From Verrucomicrobiia bacterium (lineage in GTDB: Bacteria; Verrucomicrobiota; Verrucomicrobiia; Opitutales; Opitutaceae), in contig WYBX01000115.1 in assembly GCA_011525695.1 (NCBI GenBank), forward strand, positions 62,001-126,000: a stretch of DNA of 64,000 nt, read 5' to 3'. Positions 1-9,180 of this stretch are shown in pieces (the stretch's first letter is position 1; each line of letters opens with the position of its first letter). The position numbers were made by a program, and so were the translations under genes. The notes under the pieces are model-generated. The model saw only the letters and a program-made list of their open reading frames with translations, ran no database searches and had not been told where the DNA came from.

Positions 1-538
1 GTCCGGGACGAGCCAGCGCGGACGGCACCCCATCGAGCTCCATCAGGTTGAAGGCCCGGTAAGCGTCCCGTTTGCGAACGATCGGTTCCTGGGATGACTG
101 GCCGATGAGTTTTGTATAGGCGATAGTGCCCTCCACCGAGAACACCACATTCACCGTGATGATCGATGCGATCGGCTCGCCATTAAACGTGGCCGGAATG
201 AACTCCCACTGCTGGACGGCGTGGCGGGCCGCCTCGGCGAAATCAAAGCCGGAATGCGAGACCGCGAGGACATCTCCCAGCTGGCCGTCGCTGTGCACTT
301 CGACCATCAGCGATGCCTCCCCATAGACCACTCCCTCATGGAAGGCGCGTACGGGGAACTTGACCGGCACCCGCTGGCGGACGACGCAGGGCACGAGGCC
401 ATTCCGCGCAACCGGCGCGGCCGCCACGTTGGCGACGGGAATCGGCCCGACCGGATCAGGTGCTGGTGCCGCCGGCAGCCAGCCGCCCAATGCCAGCGGG
501 GCAAGGAGCCAGGGCAATCGGGGGTGGCGCGGTCTCAT
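1..538 (-). CDS. TonB C-terminal-domain-like protein (partial, runs off left edge)
   Basis: The frame opens with ATG at 538 and is still open at base 1, so the C-terminal end lies outside the window. The first 25 residues look like a signal peptide (hydrophobic LPWLLAPLALGGWLPAAPA). A domain of the TonB C-terminal type follows, with a GEASLMVEVHSDGQLGDV strand and an AARHAVQQWEFIPATFNG helix-strand unit. TonB C-terminal domains normally contact the TonB box of outer-membrane receptors, but exported copies without an N-terminal membrane anchor are common in this bacterial group and their role is unclear. It is divergent from the GH2 gene. The domain call is fairly safe; a role in energy transduction is inference. 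Confidence 0.7.
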   Translation of the reverse strand, partial: MRPRHPRLPWLLAPLALGGWLPAAPAPDPVGPIPVANVAAAPVARNGLVPCVVRQRVPVKFPVRAFHEGVVYGEASLMVEVHSDGQLGDVLAVSHSGFDFAEAARHAVQQWEFIPATFNGEPIASIITVNVVFSVEGTIAYTKLIGQSSQEPIVRKRDAYRAFNLMELDGVPSALARPG

Positions 539-846
539 GATTCGGCTGCAGGCAAGCATAGGCATGCGACCACCGCTGGCTGCGCATCGCTTGGTTTTCA
601 CTCGGCAAACGATGGAAGCTTCCCGGCATTTCGCGAGCTGATCCGGCCGGTTCCGTCCGTCCTCCAATCGTCGCGGATGCGGGGATCGCCAGCCGCGCTT
701 CTCGCGGGCTTATGGCCGCTACTGATTGCCGATTGCCTCCGGTTCGCGGTTTCGCCGACGGTCGCGGTAGTCCAGGCTGCCGGCCGAGCCGCCCGGACGA
801 AGCGGGCATTTGTCATGAACTGAATTCGCTCCGGCGGCATTTGACC
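539..846. other. Divergent intergenic region, no gene seen
   Basis: These 308 bases separate the TonB-like gene from the GH2 gene and must hold both promoters. I found no convincing -35/-10 pair, hairpin or repeat. The GH2 frame stays open upstream to 712, but that extension reads as low-complexity Arg/Pro-rich sequence and is not counted as coding. Confidence 0.5.
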
Positions 847-3800
847 ATGCGCACTCCCCGCTCCCTCGTTGCCCTCTCCACCGTGGCTACGGTCGTTGCG
901 ATGACCCCGCTCTGCGCGGGACCTGCCGCTCCGCTGACGCCCATTCCCGTCTGGCAGAATCCGCGGGCCTTGCACGAGGGCACCGAGCCGCCGTCCGCCA
1001 CTATGGAGCTGTTTGCCGATGCCGAGTCGGCGCGCCATCCCGGGCCGGCTGGTTCTCCATACCGGCAATCCCTGAACGGCGACTGGAAATACCACTGGTC
1101 GGCCACGCCCGCCGGCCGCGTGCCGAATTTCTGGCAGCCGGATTTCGACGACTCCGGCTGGGAAACCCTTCGCGTGCCATCAAACCCCGAGGTGGAGGGC
1201 TACGGGATTCCGATCTACACCAACATCAAGTATCCCTGGCCGGCGAACCCGCCCCATGTCCCCGACGAGCTGAACCACGTCTCCTCGTACCGCCGGACGT
1301 TCTCGGTGCCGGAGGGCTGGGCAGGCCGGGAGGTGTTTCTGACCTTCGACGGCGTCAATTCGTTCTTCCAGGTCTGGCTCAACGGCCGGCGGCTCGGATT
1401 CAGCAAGGACAGCCGGACGCCGGCCACCTTCCGCCTGACCCGGCACCTGCAGCCGGGCGGGAACCAGCTCGCCGTCGAGGTTTTCCGCTGGTGCGACGGA
1501 TCGTATCTGGAGGATCAGGACTTCTGGCGGCTGAGCGGGATCTTCCGGGACGTCACCCTGTGGTCCGCGCCGCCGGTCCGGGTGCGCGACTTCCGGGTCA
1601 CGACGACGTTCGATCCGGATTACCGCGACGCCGTGCTCGCGGTGGCCGTGTCGCTGCAGAATGACAGCCCGGAATCCCGCGCGACCGGCCTGGCGCTCTC
1701 ACTCACGGACCCGCAGGGGCGGACCGTGCTGGAACGGCGGCTCGAACCACGGCCAGTGCCGGCGGGCGGCTCGATCGCGTTGAAGCTGGAAGGCCCGGTG
1801 GCCAACCCGCCGAAGTGGTCGGCGGAGGCGCCCCAGCTCCACACGCTCGTGATTTCAACCCTGGACCAGGACGGCAAGGTGCTCGGGGCGATTCCCTGGC
1901 GCGTGGGCTTCCGCTCGGTGGAGATCAAGGGCGGCCACCTGCTGATCAACGGCCAGCCGACGCTCTTCCGCGGCGTCAACCGGCACGAACTGGATCCCGA
2001 TCTCGGCCAGGTGGTGACGCGCGCACGGATGATCGAGGACATCCGGTTGATGAAGCAGCACAACATCAATGCGGTGCGGACCTGCCATTATCCGGATGTG
2101 CCGGAATGGTACGCGCTGTGCGACGAGTACGGGCTCTACGTCATCGACGAGGCGAACGTCGAGTCGCACGGCATGGGCTACGGGGAGCGGACGCTGGCGA
2201 AGGCCGCGGATTGGGGCCCCGCGCACCTGGATCGGACCATCCGGATGTTCGAACGCGACAAGAACCACGCCAGCGTGATCATCTGGTCGCTGGGCAACGA
2301 GGCGGGGGCGGGGCCCAACTTCGAGCGCACCTATGCCTGGCTGAAAGCGCGCGATTCGTCCCGGCCGGTCCAATACGAGGGGGATCCGAGCGCCGCGGTC
2401 AGCGACATCGTCTGCCCGATGTACCCGCGACCGGAGGCACAGCGCGATTATGCGACCGCCGCGCGCACCAAGCCCTACATCATGTGCGAATACGCCCATG
2501 CGATGGGCAACAGCACCGGCGACATGTGGGCCTACTGGCGGCCGATCTACGCCGGTGCACCGCATCTGCAGGGCGGTTTCATCTGGGACTGGGTCGATCA
2601 GGGCCTCCGCACGCCGGTGCCCGCCTCCCGGAAGGTCGAACGGATCGACAATCCGAAATCGCTGCCATTCGACGCGGCGCGGGGCACCTTTTTTGCCTAC
2701 GGCGGCACGTTCGGACCGCCCGGGATCGCGTCGGACGGCAATTTCTGCGCGAACGGGCTGGTGAGCCCGGACCGCGTGCCTCATCCCGAGCTGGCAGAGG
2801 CGAAGAAGATTTATCAGCCGATCCAGATTGTCGCCGGCGACCTGGCGCAGGCGGAAGTGGAACTCCAGAACTGGTTCGATTTTCTTCCGGCCGAGGCCTG
2901 GCTGGCGGGCGAGTGGCGCATCACGGCGGAGGGCCGGACGCTGCAGCGCGGGCTGATCGAGGATCTGCGGCTGGCGCCACGCGAGCAGCGGCGGGTGCGG
3001 CTCCCGGTGCGGACGCCGACGCCCGTGCCGGGCGTGGAGTATTTCCTCGACGTGAGCCTGACACTGCGTGCGCCGACCGCATGGGCGGCCGCCGGGCACG
3101 AGGTGGCCTGGGAGCAATTCCGGCTGCCGGCCAGCGCTCCGGGACGGCCGATCGAGCCTGCGGCGGGTCGATTGGCCATCCAGCGAGGGGAGGATCGAAT
3201 CACCGTCCAGGGCGACGGGTTTGCGGCGGCGTTTTCGACCCGGACCGGTCTGCTGGTCTCGCTCCGAAGCGGTGAACTCGAGCTGCTCGAGGCGCCATTG
3301 GGCCCGCATTACTGGCGGGCGCCGGTCGACAATGATCGCGGCAACCGGATGCCATCGACCGATCCGGGCAAGGATCCGGGCCAGCCCGGCGGGATGGGTG
3401 CCTGGCGCGACGCGCACGCGAGTTGGACGGCACAGTCGGTGGACGTGCGCGAAGGCGACGGCCGCCGGGTGGTGATTGCGGTCGACGGTGTCGTGGGGAA
3501 GTTCGATGCGCGCCAGGAAGTCACCTGGACCGTGCTTGCGGGCGGCGACCTGCTGGTGGCCACGAGTTTCACGCCCGGGACCCAGCCGATGCCCGAGTTG
3601 CCGCGCTTCGGCATGCAGGCGACCCTGCGGGCGGGGTTCGACCGGCTGACCTGGCTGGGCAAGGGCCCGCAGGAGACGTATTGGGACCGGCAGGACGCAC
3701 GGGTGGATCTCTATCGCGGAACGGTGGCCGAGCAGTTCACGCCGTATGTGAAGCCCCAGGAGACCGGCAACAAGGAGGGCGTGCGCTGGCTGGCGCTGCA

Positions 3801-4113
3801 GGACGAGGCGGGGCGCGGATTGCTCGCGGTCGGGGAGCCGCGGCTGAGTGTGAATGCGCTGCATTATGCCACGGAGGATCTGTACGCGGCGACGCACCTG
3901 GAAAATTTCTATCCCTACCAGCTGCCGGAGCGGAAGACGGTGACGCTGAACCTGGACTGGAGGCAGCGGGGCGTCGGCGGCGACAACTCCTGGGGCGCGC
4001 TGCCGCACGCGGAATTCCGACTGGTACCCGCACCCATGAGCTATCAGTACCGGCTGCGGGTGCTGCGCGGCGGGGAGGATCTGATCGCGCTGGGCCGAAT
4101 GACCAGCGAGTGA
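847..4113 (+). CDS. Exported glycoside hydrolase family 2 beta-galactosidase-type enzyme
   Basis: This 1088-residue protein has the full LacZ-type layout: signal peptide (about 1-25), jelly-roll sugar-binding domain with the FSKDSRTPATF loop, two immunoglobulin-like domains around a TIM barrel, and a C-terminal beta-galactosidase small-chain domain. The acid/base Glu is E485 in SLGNEAGAG and the nucleophile is E548 in MCEYAHAMGNS, both typical of GH2 beta-galactosidases. The ATG at 847 is chosen because it starts directly before the signal peptide; the frame is open further upstream. The signal peptide predicts periplasmic or extracellular hydrolysis of beta-galactosides, unlike cytoplasmic E. 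coli LacZ. Exact substrate, such as a plant or algal galactan, is not determinable. It converges on the propeller glycosidase. Confidence 0.9.
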   Translation: MRTPRSLVALSTVATVVAMTPLCAGPAAPLTPIPVWQNPRALHEGTEPPSATMELFADAESARHPGPAGSPYRQSLNGDWKYHWSATPAGRVPNFWQPDFDDSGWETLRVPSNPEVEGYGIPIYTNIKYPWPANPPHVPDELNHVSSYRRTFSVPEGWAGREVFLTFDGVNSFFQVWLNGRRLGFSKDSRTPATFRLTRHLQPGGNQLAVEVFRWCDGSYLEDQDFWRLSGIFRDVTLWSAPPVRVRDFRVTTTFDPDYRDAVLAVAVSLQNDSPESRATGLALSLTDPQGRTVLERRLEPRPVPAGGSIALKLEGPVANPPKWSAEAPQLHTLVISTLDQDGKVLGAIPWRVGFRSVEIKGGHLLINGQPTLFRGVNRHELDPDLGQVVTRARMIEDIRLMKQHNINAVRTCHYPDVPEWYALCDEYGLYVIDEANVESHGMGYGERTLAKAADWGPAHLDRTIRMFERDKNHASVIIWSLGNEAGAGPNFERTYAWLKARDSSRPVQYEGDPSAAVSDIVCPMYPRPEAQRDYATAARTKPYIMCEYAHAMGNSTGDMWAYWRPIYAGAPHLQGGFIWDWVDQGLRTPVPASRKVERIDNPKSLPFDAARGTFFAYGGTFGPPGIASDGNFCANGLVSPDRVPHPELAEAKKIYQPIQIVAGDLAQAEVELQNWFDFLPAEAWLAGEWRITAEGRTLQRGLIEDLRLAPREQRRVRLPVRTPTPVPGVEYFLDVSLTLRAPTAWAAAGHEVAWEQFRLPASAPGRPIEPAAGRLAIQRGEDRITVQGDGFAAAFSTRTGLLVSLRSGELELLEAPLGPHYWRAPVDNDRGNRMPSTDPGKDPGQPGGMGAWRDAHASWTAQSVDVREGDGRRVVIAVDGVVGKFDARQEVTWTVLAGGDLLVATSFTPGTQPMPELPRFGMQATLRAGFDRLTWLGKGPQETYWDRQDARVDLYRGTVAEQFTPYVKPQETGNKEGVRWLALQDEAGRGLLAVGEPRLSVNALHYATEDLYAATHLENFYPYQLPERKTVTLNLDWRQRGVGGDNSWGALPHAEFRLVPAPMSYQYRLRVLRGGEDLIALGRMTSE

Positions 4114-4265
4114 TCGGTTTGGACTGCGCAGAGCGATACATCGCTTCGGTTGGCGCAGGTGGCAGCAGCGTCTCGCCAACCTCTCTGCACATCTTGCCGG
4201 GTGTCACCATAACGAAACACAGCGCGCATTCGACGGAGTGAAGACGAATGTAATTCGAATTGAAC

Positions 4266-4293
4266 TTCGCCGGTCGGAGACGCGACGCTACGG
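4266..4293 (+). repeat. Dispersed repeat (TTCGCCGGTCGGAGAC type), copy 1
   Basis: The segment begins TTCGCCGGTCGGAGACGCG and continues with CGCTACGG. A close copy lies at 55730-55758 and a more diverged one at 55197-55225. All three are intergenic. Confidence 0.6.
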
Positions 4294-4351
4294 CCGGCTG
4301 GCCCCAAAGTGGGTTCAGAGATCATTTGGTGCGTGCGGCTGCCTGGGGTAG

Positions 4352-4369
4352 CGCCGGTTTTAACCGGCG
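4352..4369. terminator. Possible bidirectional hairpin between convergent genes
   Basis: Eight-base perfect arms CGCCGGTT and AACCGGCG are separated by TT. There is no clear U-tract, so intrinsic termination is only a possibility suggested by the position between two converging genes. Confidence 0.3.
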
Positions 4370-4518
4370 AAAAGCGTTCCGAATCACATTTTCAGCAAGA
4401 TGTGTAGAGAGGTTTGGCGCTCGCCGCTGGAAAGCGTTTCAAAACGCATCGCCACGGCGGGACGCCGTGCCCACGTGGCTGCCGCTGGCCGGCGGGTTTT
4501 CGAACCCCGATTTGAGCG

Positions 4519-5532
4519 TCAGCGCGATCTGGGTGCCGCGTTCAGGGGCAGCGGCGGAACGATCGGTACCACCTGGTTCCAGGATCGGCGGCCGTTGTAG
4601 ACGCCGTTGAACAGGTGCGTCATCGAGCCGTTCTCAATCAGGATCCATGGTCGCTCGCGGCGGCGGGGCTGAAGAACGCCGCCGTCGGCCCAGCGGATGA
4701 CATGATCATAGACCACCGGTACCGGCGCGACTCTCCAGTTATCGATCCCGTTGGGCGAAACCAGATGCACGCCCCAGCGTTCGTGACCGCTGATTCCCCC
4801 CACGTTGTCCTCGCAGATGAAATGGTATTCGCCGTTGTGCCTGAAGGCGAAGAAATCCTCGAGCTTGGCCGCGGGCCAGGCATTGCCATTGGCCAACGTG
4901 TAGGGCCCTTCGAAGGACTGCGCGGTCGAAATGCAGACCCTCAAGTCAACGGTCCGCCAGATGAGCTTCAGGCTTCCATCAGGTTCGAACCATGCGGCCG
5001 GGTTGTTGGCGTCGGTCGCGATCCCGAGATCGAGCGGCCGGTCGCGCCGTGTCCAAGGACCGGTGATCGCCTTGGCCGACGCCACGCCGATGTCGCGATG
5101 GCGCGTGCCGACGTCCGATCCATTGTAGAAGAGCACGAAAGTGTCGCCGGTGCGGTAGATCACCGGGTTGTGCGCCATCTCGCTGTCCCATCTTCCTGGG
5201 GCGCGTGCACCGATCACGACTTCCTGGAAGACATACGGGCCCTCGGGGCTGAAGGCGGTGGCCCGCACGATTTCCGAGTGCGTTCGATAACCGTCCGGGA
5301 ACCCCGTTTCGACCGGCCACCGTGAAGCGAACATATGGTAGATGTCGTCGACCTTGATGACCGAGCCGCACCAAACGAAGTAGCCATCCATCGCAAAACC
5401 GCTGCCGCGGGCGGCAGAGCCGAGTCGTTTGGCAAGCTCCATCGGATTCGCGAGGGCAGCCGAGCAGGGCAGGAGGCAGGCAACGATCAGGGTGGCAATT
5501 GCAGGAAGTCCTGATCCGACGCGTGTGGTCAT
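4519..5532 (-). CDS. Exported five-bladed beta-propeller glycosidase-like protein (GH43/GH130 fold)
   Basis: This 337-residue protein starts with a signal peptide (VGSGLPAIATLIVACLLPCSAALA) and then reads as a five-bladed beta-propeller. It has repeated sheet motifs such as MFASRWPVETGF, YRTGDTFVLFYNGSD, FEPDGSLKLIWRTVD and HNGEYHFICEDN. This pattern is shared by GH43, GH62, GH117 and GH130-related enzymes. The acidic residues around the central pocket (EMAHNP, NNPAAWFEPDG, KLEDFFAF, EDN) are compatible with catalysis, but I cannot assign the family confidently. It is single and convergent with the GH2 gene, suggesting side-chain or oligosaccharide processing in the same glycan-use setting. 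Confidence 0.75.
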   Translation of the reverse strand: MTTRVGSGLPAIATLIVACLLPCSAALANPMELAKRLGSAARGSGFAMDGYFVWCGSVIKVDDIYHMFASRWPVETGFPDGYRTHSEIVRATAFSPEGPYVFQEVVIGARAPGRWDSEMAHNPVIYRTGDTFVLFYNGSDVGTRHRDIGVASAKAITGPWTRRDRPLDLGIATDANNPAAWFEPDGSLKLIWRTVDLRVCISTAQSFEGPYTLANGNAWPAAKLEDFFAFRHNGEYHFICEDNVGGISGHERWGVHLVSPNGIDNWRVAPVPVVYDHVIRWADGGVLQPRRRERPWILIENGSMTHLFNGVYNGRRSWNQVVPIVPPLPLNAAPRSR

Positions 5533-5723
5533 GCGGTGAAGGGGGTTGAGGTCGCAGGATTCTGGTCCGGTGGATGCCGCGATTGCAACGTCACCGAGAC
5601 GCCCACGTCACTGGTCCCTCGCGGTCGACCGCCCGGCTGGCGGAAGGATCGATTCATTGTTGATCCATCCGTGATGAAGCCGCGGCGCCGCATCCCCAAC
5701 CAATGGGTGAGGCACGGATTCAT

Positions 5724-5792
5724 GGAGGGCCGAAGGCCCGTTTTCATTTCAGCCTGGGCCAACGGCCCAGGATTCCGTACCGAAGGAATCTC
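5724..5792 (+). repeat. 69-bp dispersed palindromic repeat, copy 1
   Basis: The element runs from GGAGGGCCGAAGGCCC through CCTGGGCCAACGGCCCAGG to CCGAAGGAATCTC. Two nested small palindromes (GGGCC..GGCCC and CCTGGGCC..GGCCCAGG) are visible. A 68-bp copy with the same order of parts lies at 53416-53483. Confidence 0.75.
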
Positions 5793-5797
5793 CTGTT

Positions 5798-5827
5798 AGG
5801 GACAGGTTAATGACGTTAGGGACAGGT
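5798..5827 (+). repeat. Two AGGGACAGGT decamers, 20-bp spacing
   Basis: TTAGGGACAGGTTAA and TTAGGGACAGGTTGA occur in direct orientation exactly 20 bp apart. Four more AGGGACAGGT copies on the same strand lie at 20421-20532. Confidence 0.65.
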
Positions 5828-5898
5828 TGATCACGAGGGTGGGCCGGGCTCGACGCCGGCGCGGCAGCCCGTCAGGGTGCTGCTGAATCCATCATCTC

Positions 5899-6375
5899 AT
5901 GAATGCAGCTCGAATTCTCCTTGTCTTCTTGATGACGGCCCTGGCGCCGCTGCTCCGCGGCCAAAGTCCTGCCTACGGAGCCCCGATCCCGCTGGCTGAA
6001 GCGAAGCGGGTGTTGGCGGCCGCGCAGGCCGAGGCGGCAAAGAACAACTGGAGCGTCGCGATTGCAGTCGTGGACAGCGGCGGGCATCTCGTGGCGCTCG
6101 AACGGATGGACACCACGCAGTATGGTAGCGTCGAGGTTGCGCTCGAGAAGGCCCGGACGGCCTCGGCCTTCCGGCGTCCGTCCAAGCTGTTTCAGGACAG
6201 CGTGGCTGCCGGTGGCGAGGGGCTGCGAATGCTCAATTTGACCGGCGCGATGCCAATCGAGGGTGGGGTGCCGCTCGTGAGTGGCGGGAAGATCGTCGGG
6301 GCCATCGGTGTCTCCGGCGTGACCTCGGCGCAGGACGGCCAGATCGCGGCGGCGGGCGCTGCGGCGCTGAAGTGA
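5899..6375 (+). CDS. Exported HbpS/GlcG-family (DUF336) protein
   Basis: This 158-residue protein has a signal peptide (about 1-22, ending LRGQ) followed by the compact GlcG/HbpS fold. It shows the family signatures AIAVVDSGGHLVALERMD, the ALEKARTASAFRRPS helix and the terminal GGVPLVSGGKIVGAIGVSG strand pair with a Gly-rich turn. Relatives bind haem (Streptomyces HbpS) or appear in glycolate or propanediol operons with unknown function. The length matches the family. Export suggests a periplasmic ligand-binding role. The gene stands alone after a repeat-rich gap and converges on the PIG-L gene, so context gives no substrate. Confidence 0.85.
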   Translation: MNAARILLVFLMTALAPLLRGQSPAYGAPIPLAEAKRVLAAAQAEAAKNNWSVAIAVVDSGGHLVALERMDTTQYGSVEVALEKARTASAFRRPSKLFQDSVAAGGEGLRMLNLTGAMPIEGGVPLVSGGKIVGAIGVSGVTSAQDGQIAAAGAAALK

Positions 6376-6550
6376 CCGAACTGACAGGGCGCCTGCAGCC
6401 TGCGACAGGACACCGTTGAACCGGTGTTTGAGATTTCCCTCCGCAAACCCGCGCGTAGCGCGGAACCAGCAGCCCGTCAGCGAGGCACGCCAAGTTGCCG
6501 GGAAGACGGCAAGAAGAAATGCGGCGCTCGAAGGCAGATCCGACGGGCTG

Positions 6551-7483
6551 CTACTCGAAGAAAGGGAACAGCCGTCGGAGCCCGGCCTTGTCGGGCTGGC
6601 TGCCGTATTCGCAAATCTCGAAGGCCTCGGCGTGCTTCACGCCCTGGGCGGCATCGCTGGGATACCAGGTGGCCAGCGCCTGGCTGAACCGTGCGGCGGT
6701 CGACTGGAAGCGGCGGGAAAAATTCTCCCGTACCTGCCGCTGGCGCTGCTGCTGACCCGCGGGGTCGGCGGGATAAAGGGTCGCATTGCCATTCGCGCCC
6801 CCCTCCGCGAATTGGGAAACCATCACGGCGAGCGCATCGAGCTTCTGGTCGATCACGGGATCAATCGAGACGATGATGTCGGCCCGCGAGGGCGCCGGTT
6901 TCTGGAACCGATCCGTGTAATACATGAAGACCGGGTTCTTGCTCATGGCCGGGACGTCAGGGCAAAAGAACGGGACGGTCACCATGAAGGCGGCATCCTG
7001 CACCAGCACCCCGGTGTACCGGTGGTCGGGATGGTAGTCGTTCGTCCGTGGGCCGAGGACGAGATCGGCGTTCCACTGCCGGATAAGCCGCGTGATCGTG
7101 CGCCGGTTCTCCAGCGTCGGCTCCAGTTCTCCGTCATGGATATCCAGCACAACTCCCTGGATCCCGAGAATCTCGTGGGCGGCATCGACCTCGGCCTTTC
7201 GACGTAGGGCAAGCGGGCCGCCCGCCTCCCGCCAATGGCCGATGTCGCCGTTGGTCACCGAGACGAAGAGCACGTGATGGCCCTGGCTGGCCCAGCGAGC
7301 AGCCGAGCCCCCCACCTGGATCTCGCAGTCATCGGGATGAGCGCCAAACGCGATGATCCTGAGTTTGCCGTCCTCGGGGGGCGTCGCGATTCCGCTGATC
7401 TGGCCGGTGGCGGCGGTGGCGCCCAGCAGGAAGGCGAAGGTAAGAAATGAAACACGAGCAACGGTGAGGCGGGGAGTTTTCAT
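6551..7483 (-). CDS. Exported PIG-L family deacetylase
   Basis: This 310-residue protein has a signal peptide (MKTPRLTVARVSFLTFAFLLGATAATG) and a PIG-L/LmbE zinc-hydrolase domain. The zinc/catalytic signature AHPDDCE sits at residues 48-54, and the distal metal-ligand region is YHPDHR. PIG-L enzymes remove N-acetyl groups from GlcNAc-type sugars or conjugates. The frame is open upstream to 7552, but the start at 7483 places the signal peptide at the N-terminus. Secreted forms are frequent in Planctomycetes and Verrucomicrobia, where substrates are mostly unknown. The hydrolase gene upstream lies on the same strand but is 329 bp away, so an operon is doubtful. Confidence 0.88.
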   Translation of the reverse strand: MKTPRLTVARVSFLTFAFLLGATAATGQISGIATPPEDGKLRIIAFGAHPDDCEIQVGGSAARWASQGHHVLFVSVTNGDIGHWREAGGPLALRRKAEVDAAHEILGIQGVVLDIHDGELEPTLENRRTITRLIRQWNADLVLGPRTNDYHPDHRYTGVLVQDAAFMVTVPFFCPDVPAMSKNPVFMYYTDRFQKPAPSRADIIVSIDPVIDQKLDALAVMVSQFAEGGANGNATLYPADPAGQQQRQRQVRENFSRRFQSTAARFSQALATWYPSDAAQGVKHAEAFEICEYGSQPDKAGLRRLFPFFE

Positions 7484-7812
7484 GGTGAAGAAAGCGGACC
7501 GGCGTCGACGGATGGTGCTGGTGGCACCGAAGATGGCGTATCGCGGGGCCACGGCGAGCCAAGTTGAATCCGCGATGGCGCCGCGCGACGGAAACGACAG
7601 ATGGAATCATTCGATCGTAGATGAGTCTTCGAACTTTCCACCTGCGCGGGTCCAACCCGGCCGGCGCTCGGCTCATCGGGACCGTGAGGCACCCGAGCCT
7701 GCGCCACCGATGTCACGGATCCCACGGTGAACTCGCTCGAATATCTCCAGTCGGTGCCCTTGGTGAATTCAGTGGCGAAGACCAACCCGCTCTCCGATCC
7801 CGCCGATCGCAC

Positions 7813-8787
7813 CTACGACTGGGGCTCAATCCGGCTCCGGGCCAATTCGAGGATTTGCCGGATGATTTCTGGACGATCGGTGTCCACGTGGCCTCCCTTG
7901 CTCCAGAGCAACTCCTTTGGCTCGCGGGCGAGTTCGAAGAGTTGTTCGACGCTGGCGCGGGGCATCTGTTCATCCGCGTCCGCGCCGACGACCACCACCA
8001 TCCGCGGTGCGATTCGAGGCACCCAGCGGTTGGGGCGGAACGATTCGCCGTAGGCGAGCAGGTGGAGCAGGGTGGCGGCGGATTGGCGGGCAATCGGGTT
8101 GGGAATCCTGCGTTCCAGCCGGTTGGCAAGCCAGGCGCGGTTGTCGATTCCGCCATGAACCAGCCATACGCGACGAAAACGATCGTCGAGGGCGCCGGCC
8201 ACGGCTGCGAAGGGGACCCCGAGGCTCACGCCCATGAGTTCCACCTGCTCCGGATCCACCCAGGGCTGGGTGAGCAGCCAGTCGAGGGCAACCGATACGG
8301 CGGGAGGCGTGTCGAGCAGGCCGCGCTGGATCGCGGGAATGGCCCGAAGGGATTCGCTCCAGCCCCGCGGTTTCTCGGGACCACGGTAGGGATAATCGAG
8401 CGCCGCCATGACAATCCCGCCAGGATGGCCGACGACATCGACGGCATCACGTCCGGTGCGATGACCAGCCAGCAACACGACCAATGGGCGTGGTACCGGT
8501 GGACCGCCGGGCCGAAGGACGCGCAGATCGACCGCCAGTCCGGTGGACGAAGTCAGCTGAACGAACTGATTGAGGCTCCCATCCGGCATGACCACCTCCG
8601 GACCGGTTGACACTTCCGCCACCGGCCCGCGCCGCGACGTGAACGTTTCCGACTTGGGGATCGCGTGCCCCGCCAGCCAGGCGCCGGCGGCCGCCACGAG
8701 GATCGCACCGAGGGCAGCGGCGATCCTCACTGGCCGCGTGCCCGCATTCTGAGGATTTGGCGATGGGCGCGCGGCATGGGAACTCAT
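7813..8787 (-). CDS. Membrane-anchored or exported alpha/beta-hydrolase
   Basis: In this 324-residue protein residues 20-42 form one hydrophobic segment, either a signal peptide or an N-terminal anchor. The alpha/beta-hydrolase fold follows. The nucleophile elbow is GVSLG with S188, an oxyanion-type region lies at LLAGHRTGRD, and the late KGGHVDTDR motif supplies the probable catalytic His. The layout resembles the peptidase S9/dienelactone hydrolase superfamily; the ester or peptide substrate is unknown. The start at 8787 (MSSHAARPS) is preferred to the upstream ATG at 8835 because it brings the membrane segment close to the N-terminus. Confidence 0.78.
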   Translation of the reverse strand: MSSHAARPSPNPQNAGTRPVRIAAALGAILVAAAGAWLAGHAIPKSETFTSRRGPVAEVSTGPEVVMPDGSLNQFVQLTSSTGLAVDLRVLRPGGPPVPRPLVVLLAGHRTGRDAVDVVGHPGGIVMAALDYPYRGPEKPRGWSESLRAIPAIQRGLLDTPPAVSVALDWLLTQPWVDPEQVELMGVSLGVPFAAVAGALDDRFRRVWLVHGGIDNRAWLANRLERRIPNPIARQSAATLLHLLAYGESFRPNRWVPRIAPRMVVVVGADADEQMPRASVEQLFELAREPKELLWSKGGHVDTDRPEIIRQILELARSRIEPQS

Positions 8788-9096
8788 TGAAAAAGTATGA
8801 AGCGACTCCGGCCAAATTGCACGTTGCCGAGCCAACAGGGCCGCACACGCCCGGCGCCTCCGTGGCGGCGGGCCTCCCCCGCAATGCTGGGCACGCAGTT
8901 CAAGGCCGCACGGGCAAGCCAGTTAACCCTGGAAGTCACCTGGGCGGATGAAATTTTTACAGGGACGTGCGCCGCCCCGGGCCTGCCGACACTTGGCCCA
9001 AAAGCCACACATGTAACATGATCATGGTATATGAGTGGCGAAGCGCGGCCGCGGCCAGCCAGCTGAGCCCATCGCCGGTCCTGCCGGCCACTGCCA
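8788..9096. other. Intergenic region, nothing recognised
   Basis: I see no gene, repeat or clear hairpin here. The only local oddity is an AT-rich patch around 9005-9030 (CATGTAACATGATCATGG). Confidence 0.45.
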
Positions 9097-9180
9097 TCAC
9101 TCGCTCATCGGCACCGGGGGCGGCAGTTGGCGATAGCGCGGCTCCAGAAACGTCACGATATCGACAAGCTGTTGAACGTC
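9097..9180 (-). pseudogene. Possible remnant of a cytochrome c-like C-terminus
   Basis: Directly downstream of the lipoprotein gene, in a different frame, the minus strand reads VQQLVDIVTFLEPRYRQL followed by PPPVPMSE and a stop at 9097-9099. The QQLVDIVTFL..RY pattern looks like the last helix of a monohaem cytochrome c. No haem motif (CxxCH) or upstream part exists here because the lipoprotein gene occupies the position. I read it as a leftover end of a lost gene; chance similarity is possible with so short a piece. Confidence 0.4.

Larger units (their letters stand above)
4114..4518. other. Convergent intergenic region with small palindromes
   Basis: No gene is visible between the convergent GH2 and beta-propeller genes. 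The stretch holds an 18-bp perfect palindrome at 4352-4369 (CGCCGGTT, two-base loop, AACCGGCG), which could form a hairpin in either transcript, and a dispersed repeat at 4266-4293 that recurs near 55.2 and 55.7 kb. Confidence 0.55.
5533..5898. other. Intergenic region holding dispersed repeats
   Basis: No gene is visible. It contains a 69-bp repeat at 5724-5792 and two AGGGACAGGT decamers at 5798 and 5818, described separately. Confidence 0.6.

Noticed and set aside
1855..4179. Long open frame (774 codons) on the minus strand opposite the GH2 gene
   Set aside because: It mirrors codon bias of the high-GC GH2 gene, is Arg/Pro/His-rich and shows no domain; the plus-strand frame has the catalytic motifs.
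4981..4992. tRNA T-loop-like GGTTCGAACC
   Set aside because: It lies inside the beta-propeller glycosidase reading frame and no acceptor or anticodon stems surround it.
7480..7812. Minus-strand open frame between the alpha/beta-hydrolase and PIG-L genes
   Set aside because: No recognisable domain or signal, and it overlaps the start of the PIG-L gene.
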